Origin: an uncultured Prevotella sp.
GTDB lineage: Bacteria > Bacteroidota > Bacteroidia > Bacteroidales > Bacteroidaceae
DNA length: 46,050 nucleotides
Assembly: GCA_947304695.1 (NCBI GenBank)
Contig: CAMZBS010000006.1
Span: forward strand, 1-46,050
Direction of reading: 5' to 3'
Shown: one piece after another, positions 22,626-31,816 of the stretch
How positions within the stretch are numbered: the stretch's first letter is position 1
Layout: the number at the start of each line of letters is the position of its first letter
Notes under the pieces: generated by a model
What the model saw: the letters and a program-made list of their open reading frames with translations, nothing else
Told to the model about the DNA's origin: nothing
Database searches by the model: none
Position numbers and translations under genes: made by a program

Positions 22626-25118
22626 TTAATCGGAACTTTGCTGCTCAAATCCGCCAAAGTTGTTCGAGTCATCATCGCCACCACCCTGGCCATCTTCACG
22701 GTTCTGACGCTTCTTCGGCATCATGTTGCCGAAATTCCAGGTCACCTGCAGATTGATGCGCGGATCACGCCAGTTACGCTGGTGGCGCCAGAAGGTGGGA
22801 CCTTCGGTGTAGTTCTCAAAGTGGCGGGTGTCAAACACGTCACGCCAGTTCAGGGCCACGGCAATCATCTTGTTGAAGAACGTCTTGCGCAGTCCCAAGT
22901 CGAGTGAGCCGTTGGCTTTGCGGTAACCTTGCGTAATAACCGAACGAGAACGATAGTTGCCCGTAGCCTGAACGGAAATGTTATAGGGCAGGATAACCGA
23001 TGCCAGCAGGCGGGCATCCCAGGCGAAGTTCTCGTCGGATTCGCCAGTGACTTTCTGCCCTTCGACAAAGGTCTCAAAGCCATCGAGCTTATAGTAGTAG
23101 CCGTTGATGGTGGTAGTCAGATCGAGAATCTTCCATAGTTTGTCCTTACCGATGAGCTCAATACCGGCACTTTGGCTCTTGGCCACATTCAGGCTGGTCA
23201 TGTACATCACGTCCTGTCCGTTGTAGGTTCCCTGATAGCGAATGCGCTGTATCACGTCAGTTGTGGGACGGTAGTAGGTGCCCACCGAGAGGGTGTGAGC
23301 ATCCCAGGCTTTCAGGAAGTTAAGCGAAAAGGAATTGGTATATTCGGGAGTCAACTCAGGGTTGCCAAAGTCTATCACCGAAGCGTCGCGCGTGTTCTTG
23401 AACGAGTTGAGCTGTCCGCCCCACGGACGGCGCAGACGGCGCGTGTAATTCAACTGCAGCTGGGCCGTCTCAGTCAGGTCGTAGTTCAGGAAGAGTGAGG
23501 GGAAGAGCTGGAAATAATCCTTTTTGAAGGGTATTTCGTTCTGATAATAGTCGGTGCTTTTCGTATCGACCTTCCAGTATTCGCCACGCAGTCCAGCCAT
23601 GACGCCCACCCGTCCCAGCTTCACATTGCCAGTGAAATAGAGCGCATGCACATCCATGTCATAGATAAAGCGGTTGTAGAAAAAGGCCTCATCGTCATAC
23701 TGATTGGTCAGCTGGTTCCATATCTGCGACTCCTGCGGCGTGTTCTCATGAGAGAAGCGACCGTCGTAGCCGGCCTCTATCTTGAAAGTCTCCGACAACT
23801 GGTTCTCATAGTCAGCCTTAGCCTCCCAAGAGCGGTTATTCATGTCCATGGGGCGTCGTTCACGGCTCCACGTTTTAGGCGATCCGTCGGCGTAGGTGGT
23901 GTCATTCTGATAGACGGTCGAGCTGTTGCGTCCCCATTTGTCGTAGGACAAGGATGCCTCGAATTTGTGAGTTCCCTTCTCATTAAACAAATGACTGTAG
24001 GCCAGTTCCACGTTGTCCATTCGGTGCTTGCCGTCGAGCGAGGTGGCCGTACGAGTCATGTGCTTCAGGACCTGTCCTGTCGATAGCACACCATAATCAT
24101 ATTCTGAAACATCATTCTGAGACGGCTTTCCACGCAGAATCATGCCCGAAAGCGACAGGTCGTCGGCTGCCGAAAGGTGGAAGGTCAGACCGGCACGTCC
24201 AAAGAAGGCACGCCCCTTATTGCTGTTGTCAGCCGTGCTGTTCTGGAAGGTGTTCTGCAAGGGGTAGTGCTGTTCACTCATGCTACCTCCGTTACCACGA
24301 CGCCGACGCATGCCCAGATTGGCATAGGCGTCAACCCATTTCGAAGAATAATTGATATTACCCCCCACGTTCCATCCTTTCTGGTTATTCATACCAGTCT
24401 GCACACTGCCATAGTAGCCACCACGGCGGTCACGCTTCAGGATGATATTGATGATGCCAGCCGTTCCTTCGGGCGAATACTTGGCCGAAGGATTGTCAAT
24501 CACTTCAATACGCTCAATACTCTCTGCGGGTATCTGCTGCAGAATCTCACCACGGTTATCGCTAGTCAGGCCACTAGCCTTGCCATTGATCCATACTTCT
24601 ACGCTCGAATTGCCGCGCAGGGAAATCTCACCATCGGTAGTTACCTCAATGGAAGGAATGTTCTCCAACAGGTCGCTCACGCTGCCACCGGCTGCTGCCA
24701 GCACTTCGTCGACGGTGAACGTCTTGCGATCGACCTCCAATTTCATCTGTGAGCGCTGGCCTTTCACCTGCACCTCGGCCAGCGTGTGGCTGTCTTCACT
24801 GATGTAAATTGCGTTGAAATGCACACGACGCTGCTTAGTACTGATCTGAAAACGACGCGTCACGGGCTTATAGCCCACAAACGACACCTGCAGCGTGTAC
24901 TGCCCGTCCTTCAGACCCGTAATCTGGAAGGCTCCTTTCACGTCAGTCATCGAGCCACCGGCAAGTTTGCCCTCAGCATCGTTCACACGGATGTTCACAA
25001 ACTGCATGGCCTCGTCGTTCTGCTTGTCGAGCACATGACCACGCACAATACCTTGTGCCATCGCGCCGACGACACCACATAAAAAAAGAAACAGTGAAAA
25101 CAGAATTCTATTCAGCAT
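22626..25118 (-). CDS. outer-membrane beta-barrel receptor (TonB-dependent receptor-like, OMP_b-brl_3 type)
   Basis: The product has 830 residues from the ATG at 25118. That start was chosen because a signal peptide (LNRILFSLFLFLCGVVGAMAQ) follows directly; an ATG 21 codons further upstream gives a non-signal extension. Residues 22-105 are a CarboxypepD_reg-like beta-sandwich (GIVRGHVLDKQNDEAMQFVNI). A plug domain follows (VDEVLAAAGGSVSDLLENIPSIEV, then GTAGIINIILKRD), then a 22-strand-like barrel to about 800. The last 35 residues are Gly/Asp/Gln-rich and probably disordered. The ligand is unknown; no SusD-like partner is next to it. It lies downstream of yidD with an 86-bp spacer containing a small palindrome. 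Confidence 0.88.
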   Translation of the reverse strand: MLNRILFSLFLFLCGVVGAMAQGIVRGHVLDKQNDEAMQFVNIRVNDAEGKLAGGSMTDVKGAFQITGLKDGQYTLQVSFVGYKPVTRRFQISTKQRRVHFNAIYISEDSHTLAEVQVKGQRSQMKLEVDRKTFTVDEVLAAAGGSVSDLLENIPSIEVTTDGEISLRGNSSVEVWINGKASGLTSDNRGEILQQIPAESIERIEVIDNPSAKYSPEGTAGIINIILKRDRRGGYYGSVQTGMNNQKGWNVGGNINYSSKWVDAYANLGMRRRRGNGGSMSEQHYPLQNTFQNSTADNSNKGRAFFGRAGLTFHLSAADDLSLSGMILRGKPSQNDVSEYDYGVLSTGQVLKHMTRTATSLDGKHRMDNVELAYSHLFNEKGTHKFEASLSYDKWGRNSSTVYQNDTTYADGSPKTWSRERRPMDMNNRSWEAKADYENQLSETFKIEAGYDGRFSHENTPQESQIWNQLTNQYDDEAFFYNRFIYDMDVHALYFTGNVKLGRVGVMAGLRGEYWKVDTKSTDYYQNEIPFKKDYFQLFPSLFLNYDLTETAQLQLNYTRRLRRPWGGQLNSFKNTRDASVIDFGNPELTPEYTNSFSLNFLKAWDAHTLSVGTYYRPTTDVIQRIRYQGTYNGQDVMYMTSLNVAKSQSAGIELIGKDKLWKILDLTTTINGYYYKLDGFETFVEGQKVTGESDENFAWDARLLASVILPYNISVQATGNYRSRSVITQGYRKANGSLDLGLRKTFFNKMIAVALNWRDVFDTRHFENYTEGPTFWRHQRNWRDPRINLQVTWNFGNMMPKKRQNREDGQGGGDDDSNNFGGFEQQSSD

Positions 25119-25204
25119 AACGACTTCATTGACGCATCCATATCTGGATGGTTTAAAAACGCGGATTCCTTTTTTCCGCAACTGTTGCTATCTTCCCGCA
25201 TCGT

Positions 25205-25447
25205 TCACGGTACTGGGTCGTAGCCGCTACCGCCCCAGGGATTGCAGCGCAGGATGCGCCACACAGCCAGCACCAGCCCCTTGAACGGTCCATATTTCAT
25301 GATGGCTTCACGAGCATACTGCGAGCAGGTGGGGGTGAACCGACAGGAAGGTGGAGTGAAAGGAGTGATGAACTGCTGATAGAACAAAATTGGTAACAGC
25401 AGCATCCACTTCAGTGGCCAGCACAGATAGTACCACAAACGCTTCAT
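25205..25447 (-). CDS. yidD: membrane protein insertion efficiency factor YidD
   Basis: The 80-residue protein carries the YidD signature [17 protein letters not shown] and ends with [15 protein letters not shown]. YidD is a small membrane-associated protein that assists YidC-dependent insertion. Its ATG overlaps the rnpA stop (ATGA), the classical rnpA-yidD coupling. An N-terminal hydrophobic amphipathic stretch ([13 protein letters not shown]) is the membrane-contacting part. Confidence 0.96.
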   Translation of the reverse strand: MKRLWYYLCWPLKWMLLLPILFYQQFITPFTPPSCRFTPTCSQYAREAIMKYGPFKGLVLAVWRILRCNPWGGSGYDPVP

Positions 25448-25842
25448 GAAGCCAGCTTTTCGGCTATGCGGCTGAGCAGCTTTTCCACCCGGTCTTCAAT
25501 CGTACGGGTGGCAAAAGGCACATCGGCCAGCCAGACGAAGGCAACCAGCAGAGCCTTGTCGGCAGGCAGACTACTGACCAACAGCTGCTTATGCAGACGG
25601 AAAGCCTCTCGCACCTGTCGCTTCGCACGATTGCGGTCAACGGCATGATGAAGATGCTTCTTGGGTACACTGATGAGCACCTGCAAGGGTTCGTCGGCCT
25701 CAGTACGCGGTCTGAGATGGTAGACGGCTCTTAGCGGAAAAGCCCCCTGCGAACGGCTCTGTCCTGCAAGAAAGAGCTGGTCGATGAGCTTCTGGCTCAC
25801 GATACGCTCTCGCTTGGGGAATGTGGCACGGGGCTGTTCCAC
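25444..25842 (-). CDS. rnpA: ribonuclease P protein component
   Basis: RnpA is the protein subunit of RNase P, which removes tRNA 5' leaders. The 132-residue product has the N-terminal [17 protein letters not shown] and the RNA-binding signature [17 protein letters not shown] (75-91). It is followed by an overlapping yidD and preceded by hemD at 23 bp, the usual Bacteroidales order. The RNase P RNA gene is not in this window. Confidence 0.95.
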   Translation of the reverse strand: MEQPRATFPKRERIVSQKLIDQLFLAGQSRSQGAFPLRAVYHLRPRTEADEPLQVLISVPKKHLHHAVDRNRAKRQVREAFRLHKQLLVSSLPADKALLVAFVWLADVPFATRTIEDRVEKLLSRIAEKLAS

Positions 25843-25865
25843 CTTATTATATATAAAGAAACGGA

Positions 25866-26615
25866 TTAGTCCTCCTGCATCAACAGGAAATGCTGCAGTG
25901 CTCCCGTCATGGAAGGATACTTCTCAGTAGGAGCTTCAAGGTCAAGTCGCAGGCCAGCATCGGCTACAGCCTTGGCCGTTGCGGGGCCGAAGCAGCCAAT
26001 GGCAATGTTGCCCTGGTCGAAGTTGGGGAAGTTCTTCGTGAGCGACTCAATACCCGACGGGCTGAAGAAAATTAGCATGTCGTAGTCGAAAGTCTTGATT
26101 TCCTCCTCAGTGAAGTCATTGCTCACCGTCTTGTACATCACACACTCCTTGTGCTGCAGTTTCTTTGAATCGAGCAACTTGGTGAGCGAGTCGTTGTGGA
26201 CGTCGCTCATGGGCACCAGATAGCGTTCCGTCTTGTGCTTCACCATGGTGGGCAACAGATCGTCGACACGTCCGGTGTTGCCAAAGAACACCTTACGCTT
26301 GCGGTACTGCACATATTTCTGGATGTAAAGAGCAATGGTCTCGGTAACGCAGAAGTACTTCATGTCCTCAGGGATGTTGACACGCAGTTCCTTGGCCAGG
26401 GTGAAGAAATGGTCGATGGCATGGCGTGACGTGAAAACGATGGCGGTATAGTCAAGGATGCTTACTTTCTGTGTGCGGAACTCCTTCGCACTCATTCCCT
26501 CTACCTTGATGAACGGGCGGAACACCAATTCCACTCCAAAACGTTCAGCGATGTCAAAGTAGGGCGATTTTTCGCTCGTGGGCTTCGGCTGCGAAACCAG
26601 AATCTTTTTTATCAT
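25866..26615 (-). CDS. hemD: uroporphyrinogen-III synthase HemD
   Basis: HemD cyclises hydroxymethylbilane with inversion of ring D to give uroporphyrinogen III, the last common precursor of heme and corrinoids. The protein has 249 residues. The fold's two domains can be traced: KKILVSQPKP at the start, DYTAIVFTSRHAIDHFF (about 55-71), and in the second half YDMLIFFSPSGIESL with IGCFGPATAKAVADAGL (about 207-223). HemD sequences are poorly conserved, but these landmarks and the DUF4271-hemD-rnpA-yidD context support the call. It starts 16 bp after the DUF4271 gene. Confidence 0.9.
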   Translation of the reverse strand: MIKKILVSQPKPTSEKSPYFDIAERFGVELVFRPFIKVEGMSAKEFRTQKVSILDYTAIVFTSRHAIDHFFTLAKELRVNIPEDMKYFCVTETIALYIQKYVQYRKRKVFFGNTGRVDDLLPTMVKHKTERYLVPMSDVHNDSLTKLLDSKKLQHKECVMYKTVSNDFTEEEIKTFDYDMLIFFSPSGIESLTKNFPNFDQGNIAIGCFGPATAKAVADAGLRLDLEAPTEKYPSMTGALQHFLLMQED

Positions 26616-26631
26616 TTCTCTCTTTTTTATC

Positions 26632-27657
26632 CTAAAAGTTTATCTTCAGTTGCTCTATCAAACCCCACAAACCACCGGCCAAACCGAGCAGGGGTACGAT
26701 TTCAAGGGCGCAAAAGTACAAAAAAATCTGCAAAAAAACACCATTTCGCCTGAAAAAGATGTTCCAACACTTATAAATCGTTAGGATTTTGGTGAAAATG
26801 AAGACAAAAAAGAGATAAAAGACAGCTTTTTCGAGTGATAAATCGAAATAAACGAGCAACAACACAATGGGGAAAAGCAGGACACCAAGGATGGCAGTGA
26901 GGAAGAGTTGCATCTTCATCCACTGCACATTCTGCTTACCACTGAAGAATACGGCATTGACCATGGCATAGAGCAGCCACTTCAAGGAAAAATAGGCCAG
27001 GTAAACGACGAAGAACGTCCCTATGACCAGATAGTCGCTGTTGAACACGAAGGTCTGGGTCACATAGTCAGTGGTGTACTGGTAGGTGGTAATGGCCAGC
27101 AACAGGCTGGTGAGCAGGACCAAGAAGAGCTGGAAGCGCAGCTCGGTCGATGTTTCAGTAATGTTGGTATCGTTGTGTGGCAGGTAGAAAAAGTCGCGTA
27201 GCTGTCGCATAATGAAGCGGCGAGCCTGCGACAGCGACACGATCAGCATCATGAAGCAGAACAGAATCAGTGAGGTGAACATGCTGTCGCCTCGGATGGT
27301 GTAAGGAAGCGGATCGCCTGCCACACCCATCCGTGCGCCTGTCACTTCGGGATGGTACATCGTGTCGTTGGAGAAGAAATTCTCACGATAGTACTGCGGG
27401 ATTTCTATTTCAAGCAGGTTCTTGCCCGGCCCCAGTCCTGGCAGGTGGAGCGTCTCGGGCCGTTCGCTGTAGTTGATGGTCACCTCGCCCAACCATGCCT
27501 GCACAGCCGAGTCCTGCTGAGCAGGTGTGGCATCCTTCGGCAAGGCACTCAACACCTGATAGGGACTCTGCGGTCGCACATACACGGCATGTCCCTCATC
27601 GATGATAATGTCGTCGATGACTGGCAGTAATGGCTGCATGATGGAGTCGTGGGTCAT
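26632..27657 (-). CDS. DUF4271 membrane protein
   Basis: The 341-residue protein has an N-terminal soluble part of about 120 residues, then six or seven hydrophobic segments (for example TSLILFCFMMLIVSLS, LFLVLLTSLLLAITTY, YLVIGTFFVVYLAYFSL, FLTAILGVLLFPIVLLLVYF, and the C-terminal VPLLGLAGGLWGLIEQL). It matches the DUF4271 inner-membrane family that precedes hemD in Bacteroidales. Function is unknown. Position suggests it heads the hemD-rnpA-yidD operon. No clear -7 box was found; the hairpin at 27693-27727 separates it from the porin-like gene upstream. Confidence 0.85.
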   Translation of the reverse strand: MTHDSIMQPLLPVIDDIIIDEGHAVYVRPQSPYQVLSALPKDATPAQQDSAVQAWLGEVTINYSERPETLHLPGLGPGKNLLEIEIPQYYRENFFSNDTMYHPEVTGARMGVAGDPLPYTIRGDSMFTSLILFCFMMLIVSLSQARRFIMRQLRDFFYLPHNDTNITETSTELRFQLFLVLLTSLLLAITTYQYTTDYVTQTFVFNSDYLVIGTFFVVYLAYFSLKWLLYAMVNAVFFSGKQNVQWMKMQLFLTAILGVLLFPIVLLLVYFDLSLEKAVFYLFFVFIFTKILTIYKCWNIFFRRNGVFLQIFLYFCALEIVPLLGLAGGLWGLIEQLKINF

Positions 27658-27692
27658 GACCGTGTTTTTCTTATTGAAGCTATAGTATCGCT

Positions 27693-27727
27693 AACGCATC
27701 CTTGCACTCAACGTACAAGGATGCGTT
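27693..27727 (-). terminator. terminator hairpin of the porin-like gene
   Basis: A perfect 12-bp stem (27693-27704 with 27716-27727) with an 11-nt loop lies 36 bp after the stop of the gene at 27764-28279. No long T-run follows, so termination strength is uncertain. Confidence 0.65.
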
Positions 27728-27763
27728 GTCATGAAAAGAAAGTTCTATTCTTCGTTTGCTGAA

Positions 27764-28279
27764 TTAGAAGTTGTAGACAATGCCGATCTGGAAGGGCACT
27801 CCGTCAATCTTCCATCCGTCCTTCTTGGCATACAGGTACTTCACATCAAGATTCAGCTTGACATTGCTGCTGATGTAGTACTCAACACCTGCACCTACGT
27901 CCCATCCGAATGCACCTTTGCTGGTGTCTGCACCTGCTGCCTTTGCAAAATCCTTAGTATCACCGGTCAGCATCATGTTGACCCAACCTGCACCAGCCAT
28001 AGGATACACGTTGACACCAGGTGCAATCTCAATCAGATACTGGAGGTTCAGCATGACGTCAAGTGTAGCCGCGTCATCCTTCGGGAACCAATAGTTACCG
28101 CTGACTTCAGCACGCACGTCATCGATGAATTCATACTGTAACTTGGCACCTACGCCGAAGGGCTTGTAATCTTTAAAAAGGCCATAGCCTACATTGAGAC
28201 CCACACCCGTCTTACCGGCTTGTGCAAACATTGCAGTGCTCATGAGCATCATGCAAACGATAGCAAAAAATTTCTTCAT
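27764..28279 (-). CDS. small outer-membrane beta-barrel protein
   Basis: The 171-residue protein has a signal peptide (MKKFFAIVCMMLMSTAMFAQ) and then alternating beta-strands typical of an eight-stranded porin-like barrel (GVGLNVGYGLFKDYKPFGVG, YEFIDDVRAEVSGNYWF, NLQYLIEIAPGVNVYPMAG), ending in an aromatic residue (IGIVYNF), the usual outer-membrane targeting C-terminus. It matches the general outer-membrane beta-barrel domain family (PF13505-like). Function is unknown. It has its own -7 box and terminator, so it is monocistronic. Confidence 0.85.
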   Translation of the reverse strand: MKKFFAIVCMMLMSTAMFAQAGKTGVGLNVGYGLFKDYKPFGVGAKLQYEFIDDVRAEVSGNYWFPKDDAATLDVMLNLQYLIEIAPGVNVYPMAGAGWVNMMLTGDTKDFAKAAGADTSKGAFGWDVGAGVEYYISSNVKLNLDVKYLYAKKDGWKIDGVPFQIGIVYNF

Positions 28280-28328
28280 ACGTTTAAGATTTTGATTAAT
28301 AAAAAAAGAAAAAATTCTATTCTTGGTG

Positions 28329-28336
28329 CAAAGATA
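28329..28336 (-). promoter_or_regulatory. -7 box of the porin-like gene
   Basis: The minus strand reads TATCTTTGCA, a perfect TAnnTTTG box about 50 bp before the start codon. Confidence 0.6.
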
Positions 28337-28355
28337 TGTAAATAATATTAAATGG

Positions 28356-28402
28356 CAAAGGAAAAACGGGACTTTTTTCTCTAAAGCCCCGTTTTTCCTT
28401 TG
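28356..28402 (-). terminator. terminator of the M16 peptidase gene
   Basis: Perfect arms of 15 bp (28356-28370 with 28388-28402) can be extended inward by CTTT/AAAG after one mismatch. The stem carries internal T-runs. It begins 17 bp after the M16 stop. Confidence 0.85.
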
Positions 28403-28419
28403 ATTTTCTGAACATTATG

Positions 28420-31239
28420 TTACTCTTCGGGCAGCATGATGACCTCTGCACGGTTGCCGGGCTTGAGGAACTCCTGCATAAAGGCGGCAATCGTAGTGGG
28501 TGTCTGTGCCTGCACCACTTGCTTGTAGTCGGTGTGGGCATCCACGCCATGATCGCGCAGGCGGCCTATCTGGCGAATCCAGTAGTTGTTGGTCTTAGCC
28601 TGGTCGTCAATGTTCTTCAGCATGTATTCCTTCACCTTGGCCAGCTTCACCTCGTCCACGCTCTTGGCCATGCCGATTACCTCGTCGAGCATGATCTTCG
28701 TGGCCACATCGCCCTTCTCAGGCTTCATGGGGCAGTAGACCAGCACTTGGCTGAGGGTACGGTAGTCGTCACGCGACATTCCTGCCTGAGCCACCACGCT
28801 GTAGGCAGCCGATGCTTCCTCACGAATCTTCTCCGTATAGATCATGGAGAGAATCTGTCCCACCATGTCGGCACGCACCATGTTCTCCAGCGTGTAAGGC
28901 ATCTGGTCGTTCAGCCAGGTCATCACGGCAATGGCCTTGGGCGTTTCCATCTTGCGCTTGAAGTCGTTGATCACTTCGCCCCTGAACATCGATTCCACAT
29001 CCTTGCCCTTCACCACCTTCTTCTGTGCGGGCAGCGAAGCCAGGTATTGCTCAATGAGCGGACGGATGGTCTGCTCATCGTAGTTGCCAATGATGGTAAA
29101 CGTATAGGCAGCGGCGTTGGCGGTCTGCTCCTTGGCCATTTCAAGGATACGGTCGTAGTTCACCTGCTTCAGGTCGTCGATTGTGAGCGGAGCATAGCGC
29201 TTGTCATGCTTGCTGAGCGTGAGCTGCAGCGAATCGCTGAACACGGACTCGGGCTGCAACAGCTTGTTCTTCAGCATCAGCTCCGTGGTCTTCATCATGT
29301 TGTCGTAGTTCTCCTGGTCCTTGTTGATCTTGGTGAAATACAGGTAGACCAGCTGTAGCATGGCCTCGACGTCGTTGGGCGTCGACGAGCCGGTAATGTT
29401 GGCGCGCTGAGTGCCCAGCGCCATGCTGGCACTGGCAATCTTTCCGGCCATGGCCTTCTCCAGTTCGGTGTGCGAGAAGTTGCCCAATCCGCTGGCCTCG
29501 ATGGCATCGTCGAACATCTTGATGTTGGCAAAGTCCTGTTCACCGTACAGCGACGAACCGCCGAAGCCTTCCGAGGCCAGTATGACCTGGTCTTTCTTCA
29601 GGTCGGTGTGCTTCAGGATGACCTTGGCACCGTTTGAAAGCGTCAGCTCCTTATAGTCGAACTTCGGCCCGTCCACCTCCTTCACAATCTTGCCTGCCTT
29701 GGGCAGTGTGGCAATGAGCGGCTCGTTCTTCACGTTGTCCACGTAGGCTTCAAGCTGCTTGGCGCGTGCCTCGTTGATGGCCTGATGCAAGCTCTCTGGC
29801 GTTGGATAGACGGCTCCGTCCTTCTCCTGGTTCATGTTGAGCACCACGAGGTTCGAGTCCTTGTCGGCCATGAGTCCCTGCATCGCCTGGTTCACGAAAT
29901 CGAGGGGCAGCATGGGCACGATCTGCTTCATGTTCTCATAGTAGAAGTCAATCGACGGGATGGGGTCTTTGTCTAAGTAGTGGTTCACATACTCCTTCAC
30001 GAACTGCGAGTTGTAACGCTTTTCCTTGTTGGAGTACTGCTTGTCCAGCTGGCTCAGGAAGTTCTGCTTGTAGCGCTGGTACTCGGTGGCAGTGAATCCG
30101 AACTGCAGGGCACGGCGTGCCTCGGTGAGAACGGCACTGGCGGCCTGCTCGGTCATGCCCTCCTTGGGCAGTGCGCTGAGTTCGAAGGCATCCTTCGACT
30201 TCGACAGCAGATAGCGGCCGTAGCCTGCCGATCCCTGCAGGAAGGGGCAGTCGGGCTTCTGTGCCAGCTCAGCCATACGGTCGTTGAGCATGCCGATGGC
30301 GGCATTCTTCAGGTAGTCGATGATGAGATACTGCATCGACGACTTCATCTCTTCGGGAATGGGGTCGCTCTTGAACATGATCTCCACAATGGAGTACTGC
30401 ATCTCCTTGTCCTTGTCGACCACGAAGATGGGCTCCTGATTGTCGGGCACCTGTTCTACCACAACGGGAGCGGGGTTCTCCGGCATCTTGATGGCGCCAA
30501 AGAGATCCTTGATCTTCTGCTCCACCTTGTCCACGTCGACATCGCCCACCACGAGGATGGCCTGGTTGTCGGGACGATACCACTTCTCATAGTAGGCACG
30601 GAGCACCTCGGGCTTGAAGTTGTCGATGATTTCCATCAGACCAATGGGCATGCGGTGGCCGTACTTCGAGTTGGGATACAACTGGGGCAGGTCGCGCTCC
30701 AGCATGCGCATGGTGGCACTGGTGCGCAGTCGCCACTCCTCATGAATCACACCGCGCTCCTTGTCAATCTCCTCGGGCTGCAGCAGCAGACCGTCGGCCC
30801 AGTCGTGCAGGATGAGCAGACAGGAGTCGACGATGCCCTCGCGGGTGGTGGGCACATTCGAGATGTTGTAGACGGTCTGGTCGATTGAGGTGTAGGCGTT
30901 CAGGTCGCGTCCGAACTTCACACCGATGGTCTCACACCACTTCACAATGTCGTTGCCAGGGAAGTGTTCGGTACCGTTGAAGCACATGTGCTCCAGGAAG
31001 TGGGCCAGTCCGCGCTGGTCGTCGTTCTCCTGAATGGAGCCCACACGCTGAGCGATGTAGAACTCGGCCCGCTGTTCGGGCCAGTTGTTGTGGCGGATGT
31101 AGTAGGTCAGCCCGTTTTCGAGCTTGCCCATGCGCACAGCCTCATCAACGGGGATGGGCGGCATCTGCATCTGAGCCATCGTGGCGGTGGTGCCAGCAAA
31201 GAGCATCACGGCTGCCACAAGAATGTTTCTAAGTGTCAT
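28420..31239 (-). CDS. M16 family zinc metallopeptidase (insulinase/PqqL type)
   Basis: The product has 939 residues from the ATG at 31239, chosen because a signal peptide (LRNILVAAVMLFAGTTATMAQ) follows. It is a two-halved M16B-type peptidase. The N-half holds the inverted zinc motif HFLEH (His80, Glu83, His84) with a third ligand Glu about 77 residues later (DKERGVIHEEW, 159-169). The C-half (FSHTELEKAMAGKIASAS, ATKIMLDEVIGMAKSVD) lacks it, as usual in fused M16 proteins that form a clamshell. It should act in the periplasm on peptides. It is monocistronic with a -7 box at 31282-31289 and a strong terminator. Confidence 0.94.
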   Translation of the reverse strand: MTLRNILVAAVMLFAGTTATMAQMQMPPIPVDEAVRMGKLENGLTYYIRHNNWPEQRAEFYIAQRVGSIQENDDQRGLAHFLEHMCFNGTEHFPGNDIVKWCETIGVKFGRDLNAYTSIDQTVYNISNVPTTREGIVDSCLLILHDWADGLLLQPEEIDKERGVIHEEWRLRTSATMRMLERDLPQLYPNSKYGHRMPIGLMEIIDNFKPEVLRAYYEKWYRPDNQAILVVGDVDVDKVEQKIKDLFGAIKMPENPAPVVVEQVPDNQEPIFVVDKDKEMQYSIVEIMFKSDPIPEEMKSSMQYLIIDYLKNAAIGMLNDRMAELAQKPDCPFLQGSAGYGRYLLSKSKDAFELSALPKEGMTEQAASAVLTEARRALQFGFTATEYQRYKQNFLSQLDKQYSNKEKRYNSQFVKEYVNHYLDKDPIPSIDFYYENMKQIVPMLPLDFVNQAMQGLMADKDSNLVVLNMNQEKDGAVYPTPESLHQAINEARAKQLEAYVDNVKNEPLIATLPKAGKIVKEVDGPKFDYKELTLSNGAKVILKHTDLKKDQVILASEGFGGSSLYGEQDFANIKMFDDAIEASGLGNFSHTELEKAMAGKIASASMALGTQRANITGSSTPNDVEAMLQLVYLYFTKINKDQENYDNMMKTTELMLKNKLLQPESVFSDSLQLTLSKHDKRYAPLTIDDLKQVNYDRILEMAKEQTANAAAYTFTIIGNYDEQTIRPLIEQYLASLPAQKKVVKGKDVESMFRGEVINDFKRKMETPKAIAVMTWLNDQMPYTLENMVRADMVGQILSMIYTEKIREEASAAYSVVAQAGMSRDDYRTLSQVLVYCPMKPEKGDVATKIMLDEVIGMAKSVDEVKLAKVKEYMLKNIDDQAKTNNYWIRQIGRLRDHGVDAHTDYKQVVQAQTPTTIAAFMQEFLKPGNRAEVIMLPEE

Positions 31240-31281
31240 TGCTTTAATGGTTATTTGAATAATATTTTCATTTCGAGCCTG

Positions 31282-31289
31282 CAAAATTA
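31282..31289 (-). promoter_or_regulatory. -7 box of the M16 peptidase gene
   Basis: The minus strand reads TAATTTTGCA, a perfect TAnnTTTG box about 45 bp before the ATG at 31239. It supports this start over the in-frame ATG at 31284, which would overlap the box. Confidence 0.6.
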
Positions 31290-31319
31290 CAAACTTTTCT
31301 TCATACCACCATATAAATA

Positions 31320-31728
31320 GTCAGAAAAAAGCAACGATTTCAGGTTCTACGTCAGTTCAGCGTCAATTTGGATGGTGGAAAACGGCTGTAGCACTATTAT
31401 GAAAAATCTTTACAACGACCCTTCTGAGATTCGCTCAGAATCCAGCAAATGGTCAATCGGTCGCAAATGAGCGAATTATGAGCGGTTTTGTAAACGTCTG
31501 CTAATCAGACGTTTGTGTTTTCGACGGCTTTCAAGTTACCCGAAAACAGCTGTTTTATGCCCTAACTGAGGCTTGGCTTCGATGAAAGAGAGGCTTCGTT
31601 TAAGCGCATTTAAGCCTTAGCTTAAGCGCGCTTAAGCCTCAGTTAAATGCGTTTAGCTGCCTGCTGACCCCAAAACAGCAAGCCACTGAACCCCGAAAGA
31701 TCTGTTTTCTGCGCCTTCTTCCTTCCAG
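31320..31728. other. gene-free region rich in inverted repeats
   Basis: No credible coding sequence was found between the M16 promoter and the 3' end of xerD. The region holds a series of palindromes: 31422-31440 (7 bp, loop 5), 31492-31514 (9 bp, loop 5), a 14-bp perfect palindrome AAAACAGCTGTTTT at 31542-31555, the repeat-family arms TAACTGAGGCTT (31563-31574) and AAGCCTCAGTTA (31634-31645), a 9-bp outer stem (31605-31613 with 31643-31651) enclosing a 16-bp perfect palindrome at 31621-31636, and finally a terminator-like hairpin at 31729-31755. It may be a cluster of interspersed repeats or encode a structured RNA. Confidence 0.6.
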
Positions 31729-31755
31729 AAGCACCCGTCGGGAGAGTGCTTTTTT
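31729..31755 (+). terminator. terminator-like hairpin oriented to the plus strand
   Basis: Arms AAGCAC (31729-31734) and GTGCTT (31746-31751), with two further inner pairs, are followed by a T-run on the plus strand. No plus-strand gene precedes it, so either an unannotated plus-strand RNA ends here or the resemblance is accidental. Confidence 0.5.
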
Positions 31756-31816
31756 CTATGAATTATCTTTACAAAATCGCTTTCAGCTACGCGCACTCAC
31801 TTCAAAAAGCAGAACT

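Noticed and set aside
22626..25118. Outer-membrane receptor considered as SusC of a polysaccharide utilisation locus
   Set aside because: At about 830 residues it is shorter than SusC, has no SusD neighbour and looks like the OMP_b-brl_3 type instead.
31409..31480. A 23-codon plus-strand frame in the hairpin-rich gap
   Set aside because: It is too short to judge, overlaps a hairpin, and has no promoter or family resemblance.
31240..31816. Search for a dif site next to xerD
   Set aside because: No sequence resembling the two XerC/XerD half-sites around a 6-bp core could be recognised by eye; palindromes there have other spacing.
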